A DNA stretch of 28,839 nt, from positions 1 through 28,839 of the forward strand of contig JAJYTJ010000033.1 of assembly GCA_021793115.1 (NCBI GenBank), given 5' to 3'. A model generated the notes under the pieces. It searched no databases and had not been told where the DNA came from. It saw only the letters and a program-made list of their open reading frames with translations. The position numbers and the translations under genes are program-made. The stretch is from Actinomycetes bacterium (GTDB lineage: Bacteria; Actinomycetota; Actinomycetes; Actinomycetales; Cellulomonadaceae). Positions 17,866 to 26,448 of this stretch are shown in pieces (within the stretch, counting starts at the first letter, position 1; each line of letters opens with the position of its first letter).

Positions 17866-19286
17866 CGGCCACGTACGGACCCGGTCCCGGCTACGGGCTC
17901 GTGACCCCGGACGGGGTCGTGGTGCTCGGCGCGGCGGCCGACGCCGATCTTGTCTCGCGCGTGTGGGCCGCGCTCGCCGAGCCGGACCCCGGGGTGCGCG
18001 TGCTGCGCGAGCTGGTCTCCGCGGCCGGTGGGGACTTCGCCGCGCTGTGCCCGTTCGCGCTGGTGGTGCCCTCGGGCGCGGGAACCCGCGTCGTCGTGCG
18101 GGGGCCGCTCACGGTCACGGTGCGCAGCGCGGCGGGCGACGAACGGATCGACGGCACCCACGTGGTGACGTGGGCCGAGCGCGAGGTGCCGGACGCGCAC
18201 GAGGTGGCGATCGCCGAGGGCGACCCCACCGACGACGGCCTGCTGCCGATCGGGCTCGGGGTGGTCCGCAGCGGCACGGTGGTGCTGGCCCTCGGGCCGG
18301 CGCCCGCGGCGGCTTCGGGCCGGGTGGTACCCGCGGCGGCGCCGGCGGCGGTCACGCAGGAGGCGGTGCCGCGGCCGGACCGGGAGCTGGACCGGGAGCC
18401 GGACCGGGAGCCGGACCCGGTGCCGAGCGCTGGCGCACCGCTCCAGGAGGAGCCGGCCCCGGACGGCTTCGCCAGCCCGCTGCCTCCCGAGCCCGGCGGG
18501 GAGAGGGACCGGACGCCCGGCCAGCCGGAGGCCGTGGGGGAGGGCACGACGTGGGGCCCCGGCGTGACGCTCGTGGACTACGTCCCCCTCGCCCCGCCCG
18601 CGCCTCCCGCGCCGATGGCCGAGCCCGAGCAGACGTACGACGACCTCTTCGGCCCGACCAGGATCCACGCGGTCGAGGAAGCCGCCGTCCGCCCGGTCGA
18701 CGAGCTCCCGCCGCCCCCTCCGCCACCGGACGAGGACGACGACCCGGACCACGACCACCGCACGGTCGTCGGCGTGCGGCGCCACCGCTCCGGGACGCCA
18801 CCGCCCCCGGAGGCCACCACGCCGCCCGGCCCCACCGTGCTCGGGCGGCACTGTGCCGCCGGCCACGACAACCCGCCGACGCGGAGCGCGTGCCGGGTGT
18901 GTGGCGGCCCGGTGGCCGGCCCGCTGACTCAGGTGACGCGCCCACCGTTGGGCCGCATGCGGTTCGCCACCGGGGCGGTGGTCGACCTCGACGCCCCGGT
19001 CGTCCTCGGGCGCCGGCCACGGGTGGCCCGGGTGACCGGCGAGCAGCTGCCGCGCGTCGTCACGCTCCCGAGCCCGCTGGGGGAGATCTCGGGATCCCAC
19101 CTGGCGGTCCGGCTGGAGGAGTGGCTGGTGCTCGGGGTGGACCTCGACTCGAGCAACGGCACGGTGCTGCTGCGGCCCGGGGCGTCGCCGCGCCGGCTCG
19201 CCCCGCAGCAGCCGGAGATCCTGCGTTCGGGCGACGTCCTCGACCTGGGCGACGGCGCCGTCATCACGTTCGAGGACCTGCCGTGA
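17862..19286 (+). CDS. Zinc-finger / FHA domain protein with long Pro/Glu-rich linker
   Basis: A 474-aa protein. Residues 1-150 form a small conserved-looking N-terminal domain with no clear family. A long acidic and Pro-rich linker follows, including a DREP tandem repeat and DHRTVVGVRRHR, a possible phosphothreonine site. A Cys/His cluster (Cys331, His335, Cys344, Cys347; HCAAGHDNPP...CRVCGG) precedes a C-terminal FHA domain with Gly383-Arg384, His413 and SSNG ending at 433. The start is an ATG overlapping the phosphatase stop. It is likely a cytoplasmic reader of phosphothreonine marks placed by the neighbouring kinase. Whether it interacts with the EssC-like ATPase is unknown. Confidence 0.88.
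   Translation: MTATYGPGPGYGLVTPDGVVVLGAAADADLVSRVWAALAEPDPGVRVLRELVSAAGGDFAALCPFALVVPSGAGTRVVVRGPLTVTVRSAAGDERIDGTHVVTWAEREVPDAHEVAIAEGDPTDDGLLPIGLGVVRSGTVVLALGPAPAAASGRVVPAAAPAAVTQEAVPRPDRELDREPDREPDPVPSAGAPLQEEPAPDGFASPLPPEPGGERDRTPGQPEAVGEGTTWGPGVTLVDYVPLAPPAPPAPMAEPEQTYDDLFGPTRIHAVEEAAVRPVDELPPPPPPPDEDDDPDHDHRTVVGVRRHRSGTPPPPEATTPPGPTVLGRHCAAGHDNPPTRSACRVCGGPVAGPLTQVTRPPLGRMRFATGAVVDLDAPVVLGRRPRVARVTGEQLPRVVTLPSPLGEISGSHLAVRLEEWLVLGVDLDSSNGTVLLRPGASPRRLAPQQPEILRSGDVLDLGDGAVITFEDLP
18377..18420 (+). repeat. 12-bp tandem repeat (GGACCGGGAGCY, about 3.5 copies)
   Basis: Copies begin at 18377, 18389 and 18401, with a partial copy from 18413. The unit is in frame and encodes a DREP/DREL repeat in the linker of the FHA protein. 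It is likely to vary in length between strains. Confidence 0.85.
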
Positions 19287-20845
19287 GCCCCCGGCGCGCG
19301 CCGGCCGCGCCCCCGCAGATCCCGGGCTTCAGCCACGTCTCGCTGCTGGGGTCGGGGGGCTTCTCCGACGTCTACCTCTACGAGCAGGCCAAGCCCCGGC
19401 GCAAGGTCGCCGTCAAGGTGCTGCTGGCGGAGATGCTCTCGCCGCAGCTGCGCCGCCAGTTCGACGCCGAGGCCGACCTCATGGCGCAGCTGTCCGGGCA
19501 CCCCGCGATCGTGCCGATCTTCGAGGTGGGCATCTCGTCCGACGGCCGTCCGTTCCTCGTCATGCAGTACTGCCCCAAGCCGCACCTCGGCCGCCAGTAC
19601 CGGACCCAGCCGTTGCGGGTCGCCGAGGCGCTGCGCGTCGGCGTCGAGATCGCGGGCGCGGTCGAGACGGCACACCGCGCGGGCATCCTGCACCGCGACC
19701 TCAAGCCGGCGAACATCCTGGTCACGGAGTACGACGAGCCACGGTTGACCGACTTCGGCATCTCCTCCACGGTGGACCCGGCCGGCCGGCAGGCCGAGGG
19801 CATGTCCATCCCGTGGTCACCGCCCGAGTCGTTCGAGGACCCGCCGCGCACGGGCGTGGGCACCGACGTGTGGGGCCTCGCGGCCACCGTCTACACGCTG
19901 CTGGCCGGCCGCACGCCGTTCGAGGTGCCGGGTGGTCGCAACGGCGACGAGGACCTCATGGCCCGGATCGAGACCAGCCAGCTGCCGCGCACGGGCCGGG
20001 TCGACGTCCCCGAGTCGCTCGAGCTGGTGCTCGCGGCGGGCATGGAGAAGTCGCCGGCGCTGCGCGTCGGCTCGGCCCTGGCCTTCGGGCGCATGCTGCA
20101 GCAGGTCCAGTCCGAGCTGGGGCTGGGGGCGACGCCGCTGCGAGTGCTCGACGACGTGGTCGCCGAGCCGAGCGCCGATCCCGAGGACCCCGGGACCCGC
20201 ATCCGCCGGGTCGCCACGATCGACCCCGACTCCGTCCCCGCACCCGTCGCGCGTGCCGCCGCGCCGGTGGAGACCACCGTGCGGCCCGTGCGCGCCGCCG
20301 GGACCCGACAGCCTGACGGTCCGGCCGCCCCGGCCCCGGCGCCGCGCCGCCCCGAGGCGCCCCCGGTCGAGTCCACGCAGCTCCGGGCGCCGCAGGCAAC
20401 GCCCGAGGACGCGGCACCGCCGGAGCCGCGGAGGCGGCGCTCCCCGGTGCCGGCGGTCGTCGGGGGCCTGGCCGGCCTCGTGGCGGTGGCCGCCGGCGCC
20501 TGGCTGCTGCTCGGCCACCCAGCCGCCCACGCGGGCGACCCCACGCCGACGAACCCCGCGGGGCCGGTCGACGACCTCGGCGGCGCGGTGCTGGCGCCCA
20601 CCGCGCTGACGGGCACGCCGGGTGCCGGCGGCACCGTCGTGTTCACGTGGGCATCGGCGAAGGGGCAGCAGGTCGACTCGTACGTGTGGCGCGTGGTCGA
20701 CCCGGCGGCGCCGCAGGACGCGCACCAGACGACCGCCACCACGACGACCGTCCCGGCGGCCGCCTCGGGCACCACGTGCTTCGAGGTCTACGCCGTCCGC
20801 GCCGGCCGCGAGTCGGTGGACCCGGCCAAGGCGTGCGTGCCGTGA
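19283..20845 (+). CDS. Membrane Ser/Thr protein kinase with extracellular Fn3-like domain
   Basis: A 520-aa Hanks-type kinase starting at GTG overlapping the previous stop by 4 nt. Kinase motifs are the glycine loop GSGGFSDV, catalytic Lys45 (VAVKVLL), HRDLKPAN (His137-Arg138-Asp139) and DFG at 157-159. A Pro/Ala-rich juxtamembrane region (about 290-385) contains possible autophosphorylation threonines (ETTVRPV, ESTQLRA). One membrane helix (about 390-411) leads to an outside domain of about 110 residues that looks Fn3-like and has two Cys near its end (TCFEVY, KACVP). There are no PASTA repeats, so the signal sensed is probably not muropeptide in the PknB manner. The gene corresponds in context to pkb2 of bifidobacterial PFNA clusters. 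Confidence 0.93.
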   Translation: MSPRRAPAAPPQIPGFSHVSLLGSGGFSDVYLYEQAKPRRKVAVKVLLAEMLSPQLRRQFDAEADLMAQLSGHPAIVPIFEVGISSDGRPFLVMQYCPKPHLGRQYRTQPLRVAEALRVGVEIAGAVETAHRAGILHRDLKPANILVTEYDEPRLTDFGISSTVDPAGRQAEGMSIPWSPPESFEDPPRTGVGTDVWGLAATVYTLLAGRTPFEVPGGRNGDEDLMARIETSQLPRTGRVDVPESLELVLAAGMEKSPALRVGSALAFGRMLQQVQSELGLGATPLRVLDDVVAEPSADPEDPGTRIRRVATIDPDSVPAPVARAAAPVETTVRPVRAAGTRQPDGPAAPAPAPRRPEAPPVESTQLRAPQATPEDAAPPEPRRRRSPVPAVVGGLAGLVAVAAGAWLLLGHPAAHAGDPTPTNPAGPVDDLGGAVLAPTALTGTPGAGGTVVFTWASAKGQQVDSYVWRVVDPAAPQDAHQTTATTTTVPAAASGTTCFEVYAVRAGRESVDPAKACVP

Positions 20846-21576
20846 GCGAGCCGCCCGCGGTGCTGACCGGCGCCGTGCCGACGCGCGGCATCGGCGTCGA
20901 CTACTGCGGCGAGTGGTACGCGCTGGCGCCCGGCGGTGAGCTGCTCGTCGGCCGCGAGGGCGACCTCCAGGTGGACGACAACCCGTTCCTGCACCGGCGG
21001 TTCCTGCGCATCAGCGACGCCGACGGGCTGTGGTGGGTCGAGAACGTCGGCAGCAGGATCAGCGCCACCGTGACCGAGGCGGACGGCGGCGTCACCTCCT
21101 GGCTGTCGCCGGGGGCGAGGCTGCCCGTGGTGTTCCCGCGCACCACGGTGACGTTCGTCGCGGGGCCGACGGCCTACGAGTTCGAGCTGTTCCTCGACGA
21201 CGCGCCCTACCGCAGCGCCATCGGCGTGCCGGAGGGCTTCGGCGACACCACGGTGGGGTCGGTCACGTGGACCACGTCCCAGCTGCGCCTCATGATCGCG
21301 CTGGCCGAGCCCCTGCTGCGGCGGCCCGGCACCGGGCTGTCGGAGATCCCGTCGTCCGCGCAGGCGGCGCGGCGCCTCGGCTGGACGTTGACGAGGTTCA
21401 ACCGCAAGCTCGACAACGTCTGCGACAAGCTCGATCGCATCGGCGTCACCGGCCTGCGCGGTGGCCGGGCCGGTCTGGCGACGAACCGCCGGGTGCGGCT
21501 CGTCGAGTACGTCATCGCCTCCCACCTCATCACGCCCGAGCACCTGCCCCTGCTCGAGACGCCGGACCCGGCGTGA
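20842..21576 (+). CDS. FHA-like / winged-helix protein
   Basis: A 244-aa protein starting at GTG overlapping the kinase stop by 4 nt. The N-terminal half resembles an FHA domain (Gly37-Arg38-Glu39 and His51 in FLHRRFLRI), though the usual N-G near the end of the domain is replaced by ENVGSR. The C-terminal half (about 150-240) is helical with a winged-helix look: LRLMIALAEPLL, AARRLGWTLTRFNRKLDNV, then a basic wing-like turn. It could be a transcription regulator that responds to phosphothreonine, or a protein-binding adaptor. DNA binding is inferred from fold appearance only. It precedes the EssC-like gene by 28 bp. Confidence 0.75.
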   Translation: MSEPPAVLTGAVPTRGIGVDYCGEWYALAPGGELLVGREGDLQVDDNPFLHRRFLRISDADGLWWVENVGSRISATVTEADGGVTSWLSPGARLPVVFPRTTVTFVAGPTAYEFELFLDDAPYRSAIGVPEGFGDTTVGSVTWTTSQLRLMIALAEPLLRRPGTGLSEIPSSAQAARRLGWTLTRFNRKLDNVCDKLDRIGVTGLRGGRAGLATNRRVRLVEYVIASHLITPEHLPLLETPDPA

Positions 21577-21604
21577 CCCCCCACGAGCCCCAGGAGGACT
21601 CCGC

Positions 21605-24600
21605 GTGCGCACCAAGCTGACACTGGACCGGCCGCAGCACGGTCCGGTGGACGTCGTCGTCACGGCGGACGCGACGGCCACGGTCGGGGACGTGGTGCGG
21701 ACGCTGCTCGCGGCGGATCCTGCCGGTGCGACGGCAGCGGACGCGGCGACGACGCTCGAGGTGGTAGCGCCGTCCACCTCGGTGGCGCGGGTGCTCGACC
21801 CGGCGGCCGACCTCACGCGGGCCGGGCTGAGGTCGGGCTCCTGGGTGCGGCCGGTCCGCCGCTCGGACGCCTTCCGGGGTGCGGGCGACGACCGGGGCCC
21901 CGTGGTGGCCGTGGCGCGCGTCCTGGCCGGGCCGGACGCGGGACGGGAGTTCGGCCTGCCCGCCGGCACCAGCTACGTGGGGCGCGACTACGACATGGAC
22001 GTGCGGCTTGCCGACCCGATGGTCTCCAAGCGGCACGCCCGGCTCACGGTCGGCGACGCCGTCGAGGTGGCCGATCTCAACTCGTCGAACGGCGTCGTGC
22101 TCGGCGAACGCCGCGTGGCGCGTGCGGCGCTCGGCGTCGGTGACGCGGTCACCCTCGGCGACACCGTCCTGGTCGTCGTACCGCTCCAGCGCACCGCCGG
22201 CGGCGCCCCCCCGACGACGCCCGTGGTGGAGGTGACGAGGTCGCCCAGGGTGGTGCCGCGGTTCCCGGCGCGTGAGCTGCCGCACCCGAAGCCGCCCCAG
22301 GTCCCCGCCGCGCAGCGGCTGCCCTACCTGGCCGCGCTCGCGCCGATGGTGATGGGCACCGTGCTGTGGCTCGCCACCCGGCAGTGGACGAGCGTCCTGT
22401 TCATGGCGATGTCGCCGATGCTGCTGCTCGGCGGGTGGTTCGACAACCGCAGCACCGCGAGGCGCACGCTGCGCGCGCAGGAGCGGGTGTTCGCCGAGTC
22501 GGTCACCGCCGCGGCCGCCAGGATCGACGCTGACCACGACGTCGAGCGCGCGGTCCGGCTCGCGGAGCACCCCTCGCTCGCGGAGTGCGTCGATGCCGTC
22601 GACCGGCTCGGCCCGTTGCTGTGGACGCGGCGCCCGGAGCACCGGGAGTTCGGCTGCGTCCGCCTCGGGCTGGGCACCGGGCCGTCCGCGCTGTCCATGC
22701 GGCTCCCGGAGCAGACGGAGACGGCCCCCCGGCACTGGGAGGCGCTCGTCGGTCTGGCCGAGCGGGCGGGACAGGTGTCGGACGTCCCCGTCGTCGGCGA
22801 CCTGCGCCTGGCCGGCTCGATCGCCGTCGCCGGGCCGGTGATCGACGCGCGGTCCACCGCCCTCGGCCTCGTGTTCCAGCTCGTGGCGCTGCACGCGCCG
22901 GGCGAGCTCCTCGTCGCGGCGTTCACGTCCCGCTCGTCGCGCGCGGCGTGGGACTGGCTCCAGTGGCTGCCGCACGCCGGAGGACCGGAGGACGTGCTCG
23001 GCGGGCACCACTTCGCGGCCGACGCCGCCGCCGCCACCCTCCTGCTGGAGCGGCTCGAGGGCGTGGTGGAGGCGCGCCGTGGGGACGGCGACGGACGACG
23101 TGGGCCGCTCGACCCCGGGGCCGCCGACGCCGCCGCTCCGGCGGTTCCCACGATCGTCGTCCTCGTCGAGGACGACGCGGCCGCCCCCCGATCCCGCCTC
23201 ATCCGGCTCGCGGAGACCGGGCCCGACGCGGGCATCCACCTGCTCTGGGTCGCGCCCACCGTGGAGCAGGTTCCCGCCGCGTGCCGCACGTTCCTCGTCG
23301 TCCGGGGCGAGGGGTCGACGAGCGGCGAGGTCCGGCACGGGCTGCTCCGTTTCCCCGTCGCCACCGAGCGGCTGGACCCGGAGTCTGTCCTGGCCCGCGC
23401 GCGCACCCTTGCCGGCGTCATCGATGCCGGAGCAGTCGGCGAGGACGAGTCCGACCTGCCGCGGTCGGTGGCGTACCCGGCGCTCGCGGGCACCGAGCTG
23501 CTGGACGACCCGGACGCCGTCGCCGAACGCTGGCAGCAGTCCGGCTCGGTCGTGGCGCGCGACGGGTCGGCCCCCGGCCGCCGCCGCCCCGCCGCCCTCA
23601 CCGCGATCGTCGGCATGGGGGCGTCCGCGCCCCTGGCGATCGACCTGCGCCTGCACGGGCCGCACGCGCTCGTCGGGGGCACCACGGGCGCCGGGAAGAG
23701 CGAGTTCCTCCAGGCATGGGTCCTGGGGATGGCGCAGCACAACAGCCCCGACCGGCTGACGTTCCTCTTCGTCGACTACAAGGGTGGGGCAGCCTTCGCC
23801 GACTGCATCCGGCTGCCGCACTGCGTCGGGCTCGTCACGGACCTGTCGCCGCACCTGGTGCGGCGGGCCCTGGCGTCCCTGCGTGCGGAGCTGCGTCGCC
23901 GCGAGCACCTGCTCAACCAGAAGAAGGCGAAGGACCTGGTGTCGCTGGAGCGCAGCGGCGACCCGGACTGCCCGCCCAGCCTCGTCATCGTCGTGGACGA
24001 GTTCGCCGCCCTGGCCACCGAGGTGCCCGAGTTCGTCGATGGTGTGGTCGACGTGGCCCAGCGCGGCCGGTCGCTCGGGTTGCACCTGATCCTGGCGACC
24101 CAGCGTCCGGCGGGGGTGATCAAGGAGAACCTGCGGGCGAACACGAACCTCCGCATCGCGCTGCGGATGGCGGACGCCGACGACTCCGTGGACATCCTCG
24201 GCGACCCGATGGCCGCCCACTTCGACCCCACCATCCCGGGCCGCGGCGCCATGCGGACCGGGCCGGGCCGGATCCAGTCCTTCCAGACCGGGTACGCCGG
24301 TGGCTGGACCACCGACGCCCCGGTGGTGCAGCAGGTCGAGGTGGTCGCCATGGACTTCGGCTCGGGCGCGAGCTGGGAGCTCCCCCCCGCCGCGCGCCAT
24401 GAGGAGCCGGACCCCGGACCCACGGACATCGCGCGCATGGTGGGCACCCTGCGGCAGGCGGCCGATCGGTTGACGATCACCCCGCCGCGGCACCCGTGGC
24501 TCGACGAGCTCGCGCCGCGGTACGACTTCGCGCTGCTGCCGAACCCCCGGACCGACGAGAAGCTGCTGCTCGGCGTCGCCGACTCGCCGTCGACCCAGTC

Positions 24601-26026
24601 GCAGCCCACCACCTTCTACGAGCCCGACGTGGACGGCAACCTCGCGGTCTACGGCACCGGCGGCGCCGGCAAGAGCGCGACGTTGCGCTCGCTGGCGGTG
24701 GCGGCGGCGGTGACGCCCCGCGGTGGCCCGGTGCAGGTGTACGGGCTCGACTTCGGCTCCCGCGGGCTGCGGCCGCTCGAGGACCTGCCGCACGTGGCGG
24801 CCGTGGTCGACGGCGACGACCAGGAGGGCGTCGCACGGGTGCTGCGGCGGATCCGCGACCTCGCCGACCAGCGGGCCTCACGGTTCGCGGCGGTCCGCGC
24901 CGACTCGATCGCCGAGTACCGGGCCCGCGCCCAGGTGCCGGACGAGCCGCGGGTGCTGCTCCTGGTCGACGGGCTGTCCGCGTTCCGCGAGACCTACGAG
25001 AACGCGATGTCGCCGGAGTTCTCGATGTTCGCGCAGATCGCGGCCGACGGGCGGGGCGTGGGCGTGCACGTGGTGCTCACCGCCGACCGGCCGAGCGCGG
25101 TGCCCACCTCGATCGCCGCCACGGTCCAGCGTCGCCTGGTGCTGCGGATGGCGTCCGACGACGACTACACGATGCTCGGCGTGCCCCGCGACGTGCTGGG
25201 CCCCACGTCCCCGCCGGGTCGCGGCCTGCTGGACGGGCAGGAGGTCCAGGTGGCGATCCTGGGTGGCAGCCCGAACCTGGCCGTCCAGGCGCGTGAGCTC
25301 ACGCGCCTCGCGGAGTCCATGCGGCGTCACGGGGTGCGGCAGGCGCCGCCGGTGCGGCGCCTGCCCGCGCGGGTCGCGCTGAACGAGCTCGCGGTGGACG
25401 GCGCCGGCGGTCTCGTCGTCGGGCTCGACGACGAGACCCTCGAGCCGGCAGTCATCGCCCCGAGCGGGACGCTCCTCGTCTCCGGGCCGCCCGGGGCCGG
25501 TCGCTCGACGACGCTGGCGACGATCGCCGCCTCGGTGCGGCGCCAGCAGCCGAACCGTCGCACGGTGCTGCTGTCGCCACGACGCTCGGCGATCGCCGAG
25601 CTGGGGATGTTCACCGAGGCGCACACGTCGCTGGAGGCCGTGGAGTCGGCGGCTGAGCGGATCGCCGATGACATCGCGGCGCGGCGCCTCCCGGCGGGAG
25701 CGGTGGCGGTGTTCGTCGAGTCCCTCGCGGACCTAGCTGACACGACCGCGGAGCCGGGCGTGCGACGGCTCGTGACGGAGGCCGTGCGCGCCGAGGCCCT
25801 GGTGGTGGCGGAGACCGAGAGCTCGACCTGGGGGCAGGCCTACGGGCTGTCGGGCCCGTTCAAGGCTGGCCGTCGGGGCGTGCTCCTCATTCCCTCAGAC
25901 GTCGAGGGCGACGTTCTGCTGAACACACCGTTGGGGCGGTTCCGTGCGGCGGACATGCCGCCGGGTCGGGGGTTCGTTATCGCCGGCGGGCGTGGCAGGC
26001 GGGCGCAGGTGGCATTGCCGGAGTGA
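21605..26026 (+). CDS. essC: EssC/EccC-type FtsK/SpoIIIE secretion ATPase (type VII secretion)
   Basis: A 1473-aa motor protein. The GTG start is fixed by AGGAGG at 21592-21597 with a 7-nt spacer. Residues 1-95 are a small beta-rich domain. An FHA domain follows (about 105-195; Gly126-Arg127, Ser141, His144, SSNG), then two membrane helices (about 240-258 and 262-281) and three FtsK-like ATPase domains. ATPase 1 has Walker A GGTTGAGKS (691-699) and Walker B VVDE (Asp798-Glu799). ATPase 2 has GTGGAGKS (1017-1024), but its Walker B is VDG (Asp1122, no Glu). ATPase 3 has GPPGAGRS (1294-1301), with Arg for Lys. So only the first site looks fully canonical. EssC/EccC proteins energise export of WXG100 proteins, and two lie directly downstream. 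No EccB, EccD, EccE, mycosin, EsaA, EssA or EssB gene is present here. Confidence 0.92.
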   Translation: MRTKLTLDRPQHGPVDVVVTADATATVGDVVRTLLAADPAGATAADAATTLEVVAPSTSVARVLDPAADLTRAGLRSGSWVRPVRRSDAFRGAGDDRGPVVAVARVLAGPDAGREFGLPAGTSYVGRDYDMDVRLADPMVSKRHARLTVGDAVEVADLNSSNGVVLGERRVARAALGVGDAVTLGDTVLVVVPLQRTAGGAPPTTPVVEVTRSPRVVPRFPARELPHPKPPQVPAAQRLPYLAALAPMVMGTVLWLATRQWTSVLFMAMSPMLLLGGWFDNRSTARRTLRAQERVFAESVTAAAARIDADHDVERAVRLAEHPSLAECVDAVDRLGPLLWTRRPEHREFGCVRLGLGTGPSALSMRLPEQTETAPRHWEALVGLAERAGQVSDVPVVGDLRLAGSIAVAGPVIDARSTALGLVFQLVALHAPGELLVAAFTSRSSRAAWDWLQWLPHAGGPEDVLGGHHFAADAAAATLLLERLEGVVEARRGDGDGRRGPLDPGAADAAAPAVPTIVVLVEDDAAAPRSRLIRLAETGPDAGIHLLWVAPTVEQVPAACRTFLVVRGEGSTSGEVRHGLLRFPVATERLDPESVLARARTLAGVIDAGAVGEDESDLPRSVAYPALAGTELLDDPDAVAERWQQSGSVVARDGSAPGRRRPAALTAIVGMGASAPLAIDLRLHGPHALVGGTTGAGKSEFLQAWVLGMAQHNSPDRLTFLFVDYKGGAAFADCIRLPHCVGLVTDLSPHLVRRALASLRAELRRREHLLNQKKAKDLVSLERSGDPDCPPSLVIVVDEFAALATEVPEFVDGVVDVAQRGRSLGLHLILATQRPAGVIKENLRANTNLRIALRMADADDSVDILGDPMAAHFDPTIPGRGAMRTGPGRIQSFQTGYAGGWTTDAPVVQQVEVVAMDFGSGASWELPPAARHEEPDPGPTDIARMVGTLRQAADRLTITPPRHPWLDELAPRYDFALLPNPRTDEKLLLGVADSPSTQSQPTTFYEPDVDGNLAVYGTGGAGKSATLRSLAVAAAVTPRGGPVQVYGLDFGSRGLRPLEDLPHVAAVVDGDDQEGVARVLRRIRDLADQRASRFAAVRADSIAEYRARAQVPDEPRVLLLVDGLSAFRETYENAMSPEFSMFAQIAADGRGVGVHVVLTADRPSAVPTSIAATVQRRLVLRMASDDDYTMLGVPRDVLGPTSPPGRGLLDGQEVQVAILGGSPNLAVQARELTRLAESMRRHGVRQAPPVRRLPARVALNELAVDGAGGLVVGLDDETLEPAVIAPSGTLLVSGPPGAGRSTTLATIAASVRRQQPNRRTVLLSPRRSAIAELGMFTEAHTSLEAVESAAERIADDIAARRLPAGAVAVFVESLADLADTTAEPGVRRLVTEAVRAEALVVAETESSTWGQAYGLSGPFKAGRRGVLLIPSDVEGDVLLNTPLGRFRAADMPPGRGFVIAGGRGRRAQVALPE

Positions 26027-26030
26027 AGCG

Positions 26031-26076
26031 ATGGGGAGGTGTGCCCATCGACGTCATTTCCGGGCATGCCTAACAT
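26031..26076 (+). promoter_or_regulatory. Promoter-like region of the WXG100 genes with shared element
   Basis: ATGGGGAGGTGTGCCCATCG (26031-26050) matches 16 of 20 bases of the palindrome before the Fn3 gene. TCGACG (26048-26053) and TAACAT (26071-26076) are separated by 17 bp and fit -35 and -10 boxes. This gives a leader of about 40 nt before the first WXG100 start. It suggests the secreted proteins have their own promoter and share a regulator with the operon. Confidence 0.55.
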
Positions 26077-26123
26077 CGCAGTGTCAGGGTTTCGGCGGAT
26101 CACAACAAAAGGGAGAAATGGCA

Positions 26124-26396
26124 ATGGCTCGCGAAGGAATGGATGTCGACGCGGTCGAGGCGATCGGGCGGCAGCTGCAGGGGCTCGCGGATCAGATCGT
26201 GAGCGTGCAGGGGCAGATCAATGGCAAGGTGCAGCAGCTGCCGGGCCTGTGGGACGGCAAGGACGCCCAGGTGTTCGTCAACCAGTGGTGGCCCGAGCAC
26301 CAGAAGACGCTGCACGCCGTCGCCGAGTCGGTGCGTGGTCTGGGCCAGTCGGCCCTGAACAACGCCTCCGAGCAGCGTCAGGTCTCGAGCCGCTGA
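26124..26396 (+). CDS. WXG100-family protein (ESAT-6-like), stand-alone
   Basis: A 90-aa all-helical protein with the hairpin motif Trp43-Asp44-Gly45 in the centre, the size and pattern of WXG100 secretion substrates. Two ATG codons are possible, at 26118 and 26124. GGGAG at 26111-26115 is 8 nt from the second and only 2 nt from the first, so 26124 is chosen. The leader is A-rich (CACAACAAAAGGGAG), suggesting strong translation. No YxxxD/E secretion signal is seen at the C-terminus, which ends ASEQRQVSSR. The first 90 residues of the next protein are clearly related, so this may be its dimer partner or chaperone for export through the EssC-like ATPase. Confidence 0.9.
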   Translation: MAREGMDVDAVEAIGRQLQGLADQIVSVQGQINGKVQQLPGLWDGKDAQVFVNQWWPEHQKTLHAVAESVRGLGQSALNNASEQRQVSSR

Positions 26397-26448
26397 GCCA
26401 GTTCCCGACACTCTCGCCGGCGCCGGACCGGAGGAAGAAGGAGATCCC

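Noticed and set aside
18377..18420. Possible CRISPR or regulatory repeat
   Set aside because: The 12-bp units are contiguous, without spacers, and in frame in a coding linker, so they are a protein-level tandem repeat.
17963..19282. N-terminal extension of the kinase reading frame
   Set aside because: It overlaps the zinc-finger/FHA gene in another frame and has no domain content; the kinase starts at the GTG overlapping the previous stop.
21461..21604. Longer start for the EssC-like protein
   Set aside because: A strong AGGAGG is correctly spaced before the GTG at 21605, and the upstream codons overlap the previous gene.
25944..26123. Longer start for the first WXG100 protein
   Set aside because: It would overlap the EssC gene and the promoter-like region; WXG100 length and the ribosome-binding site fit the ATG at 26124.
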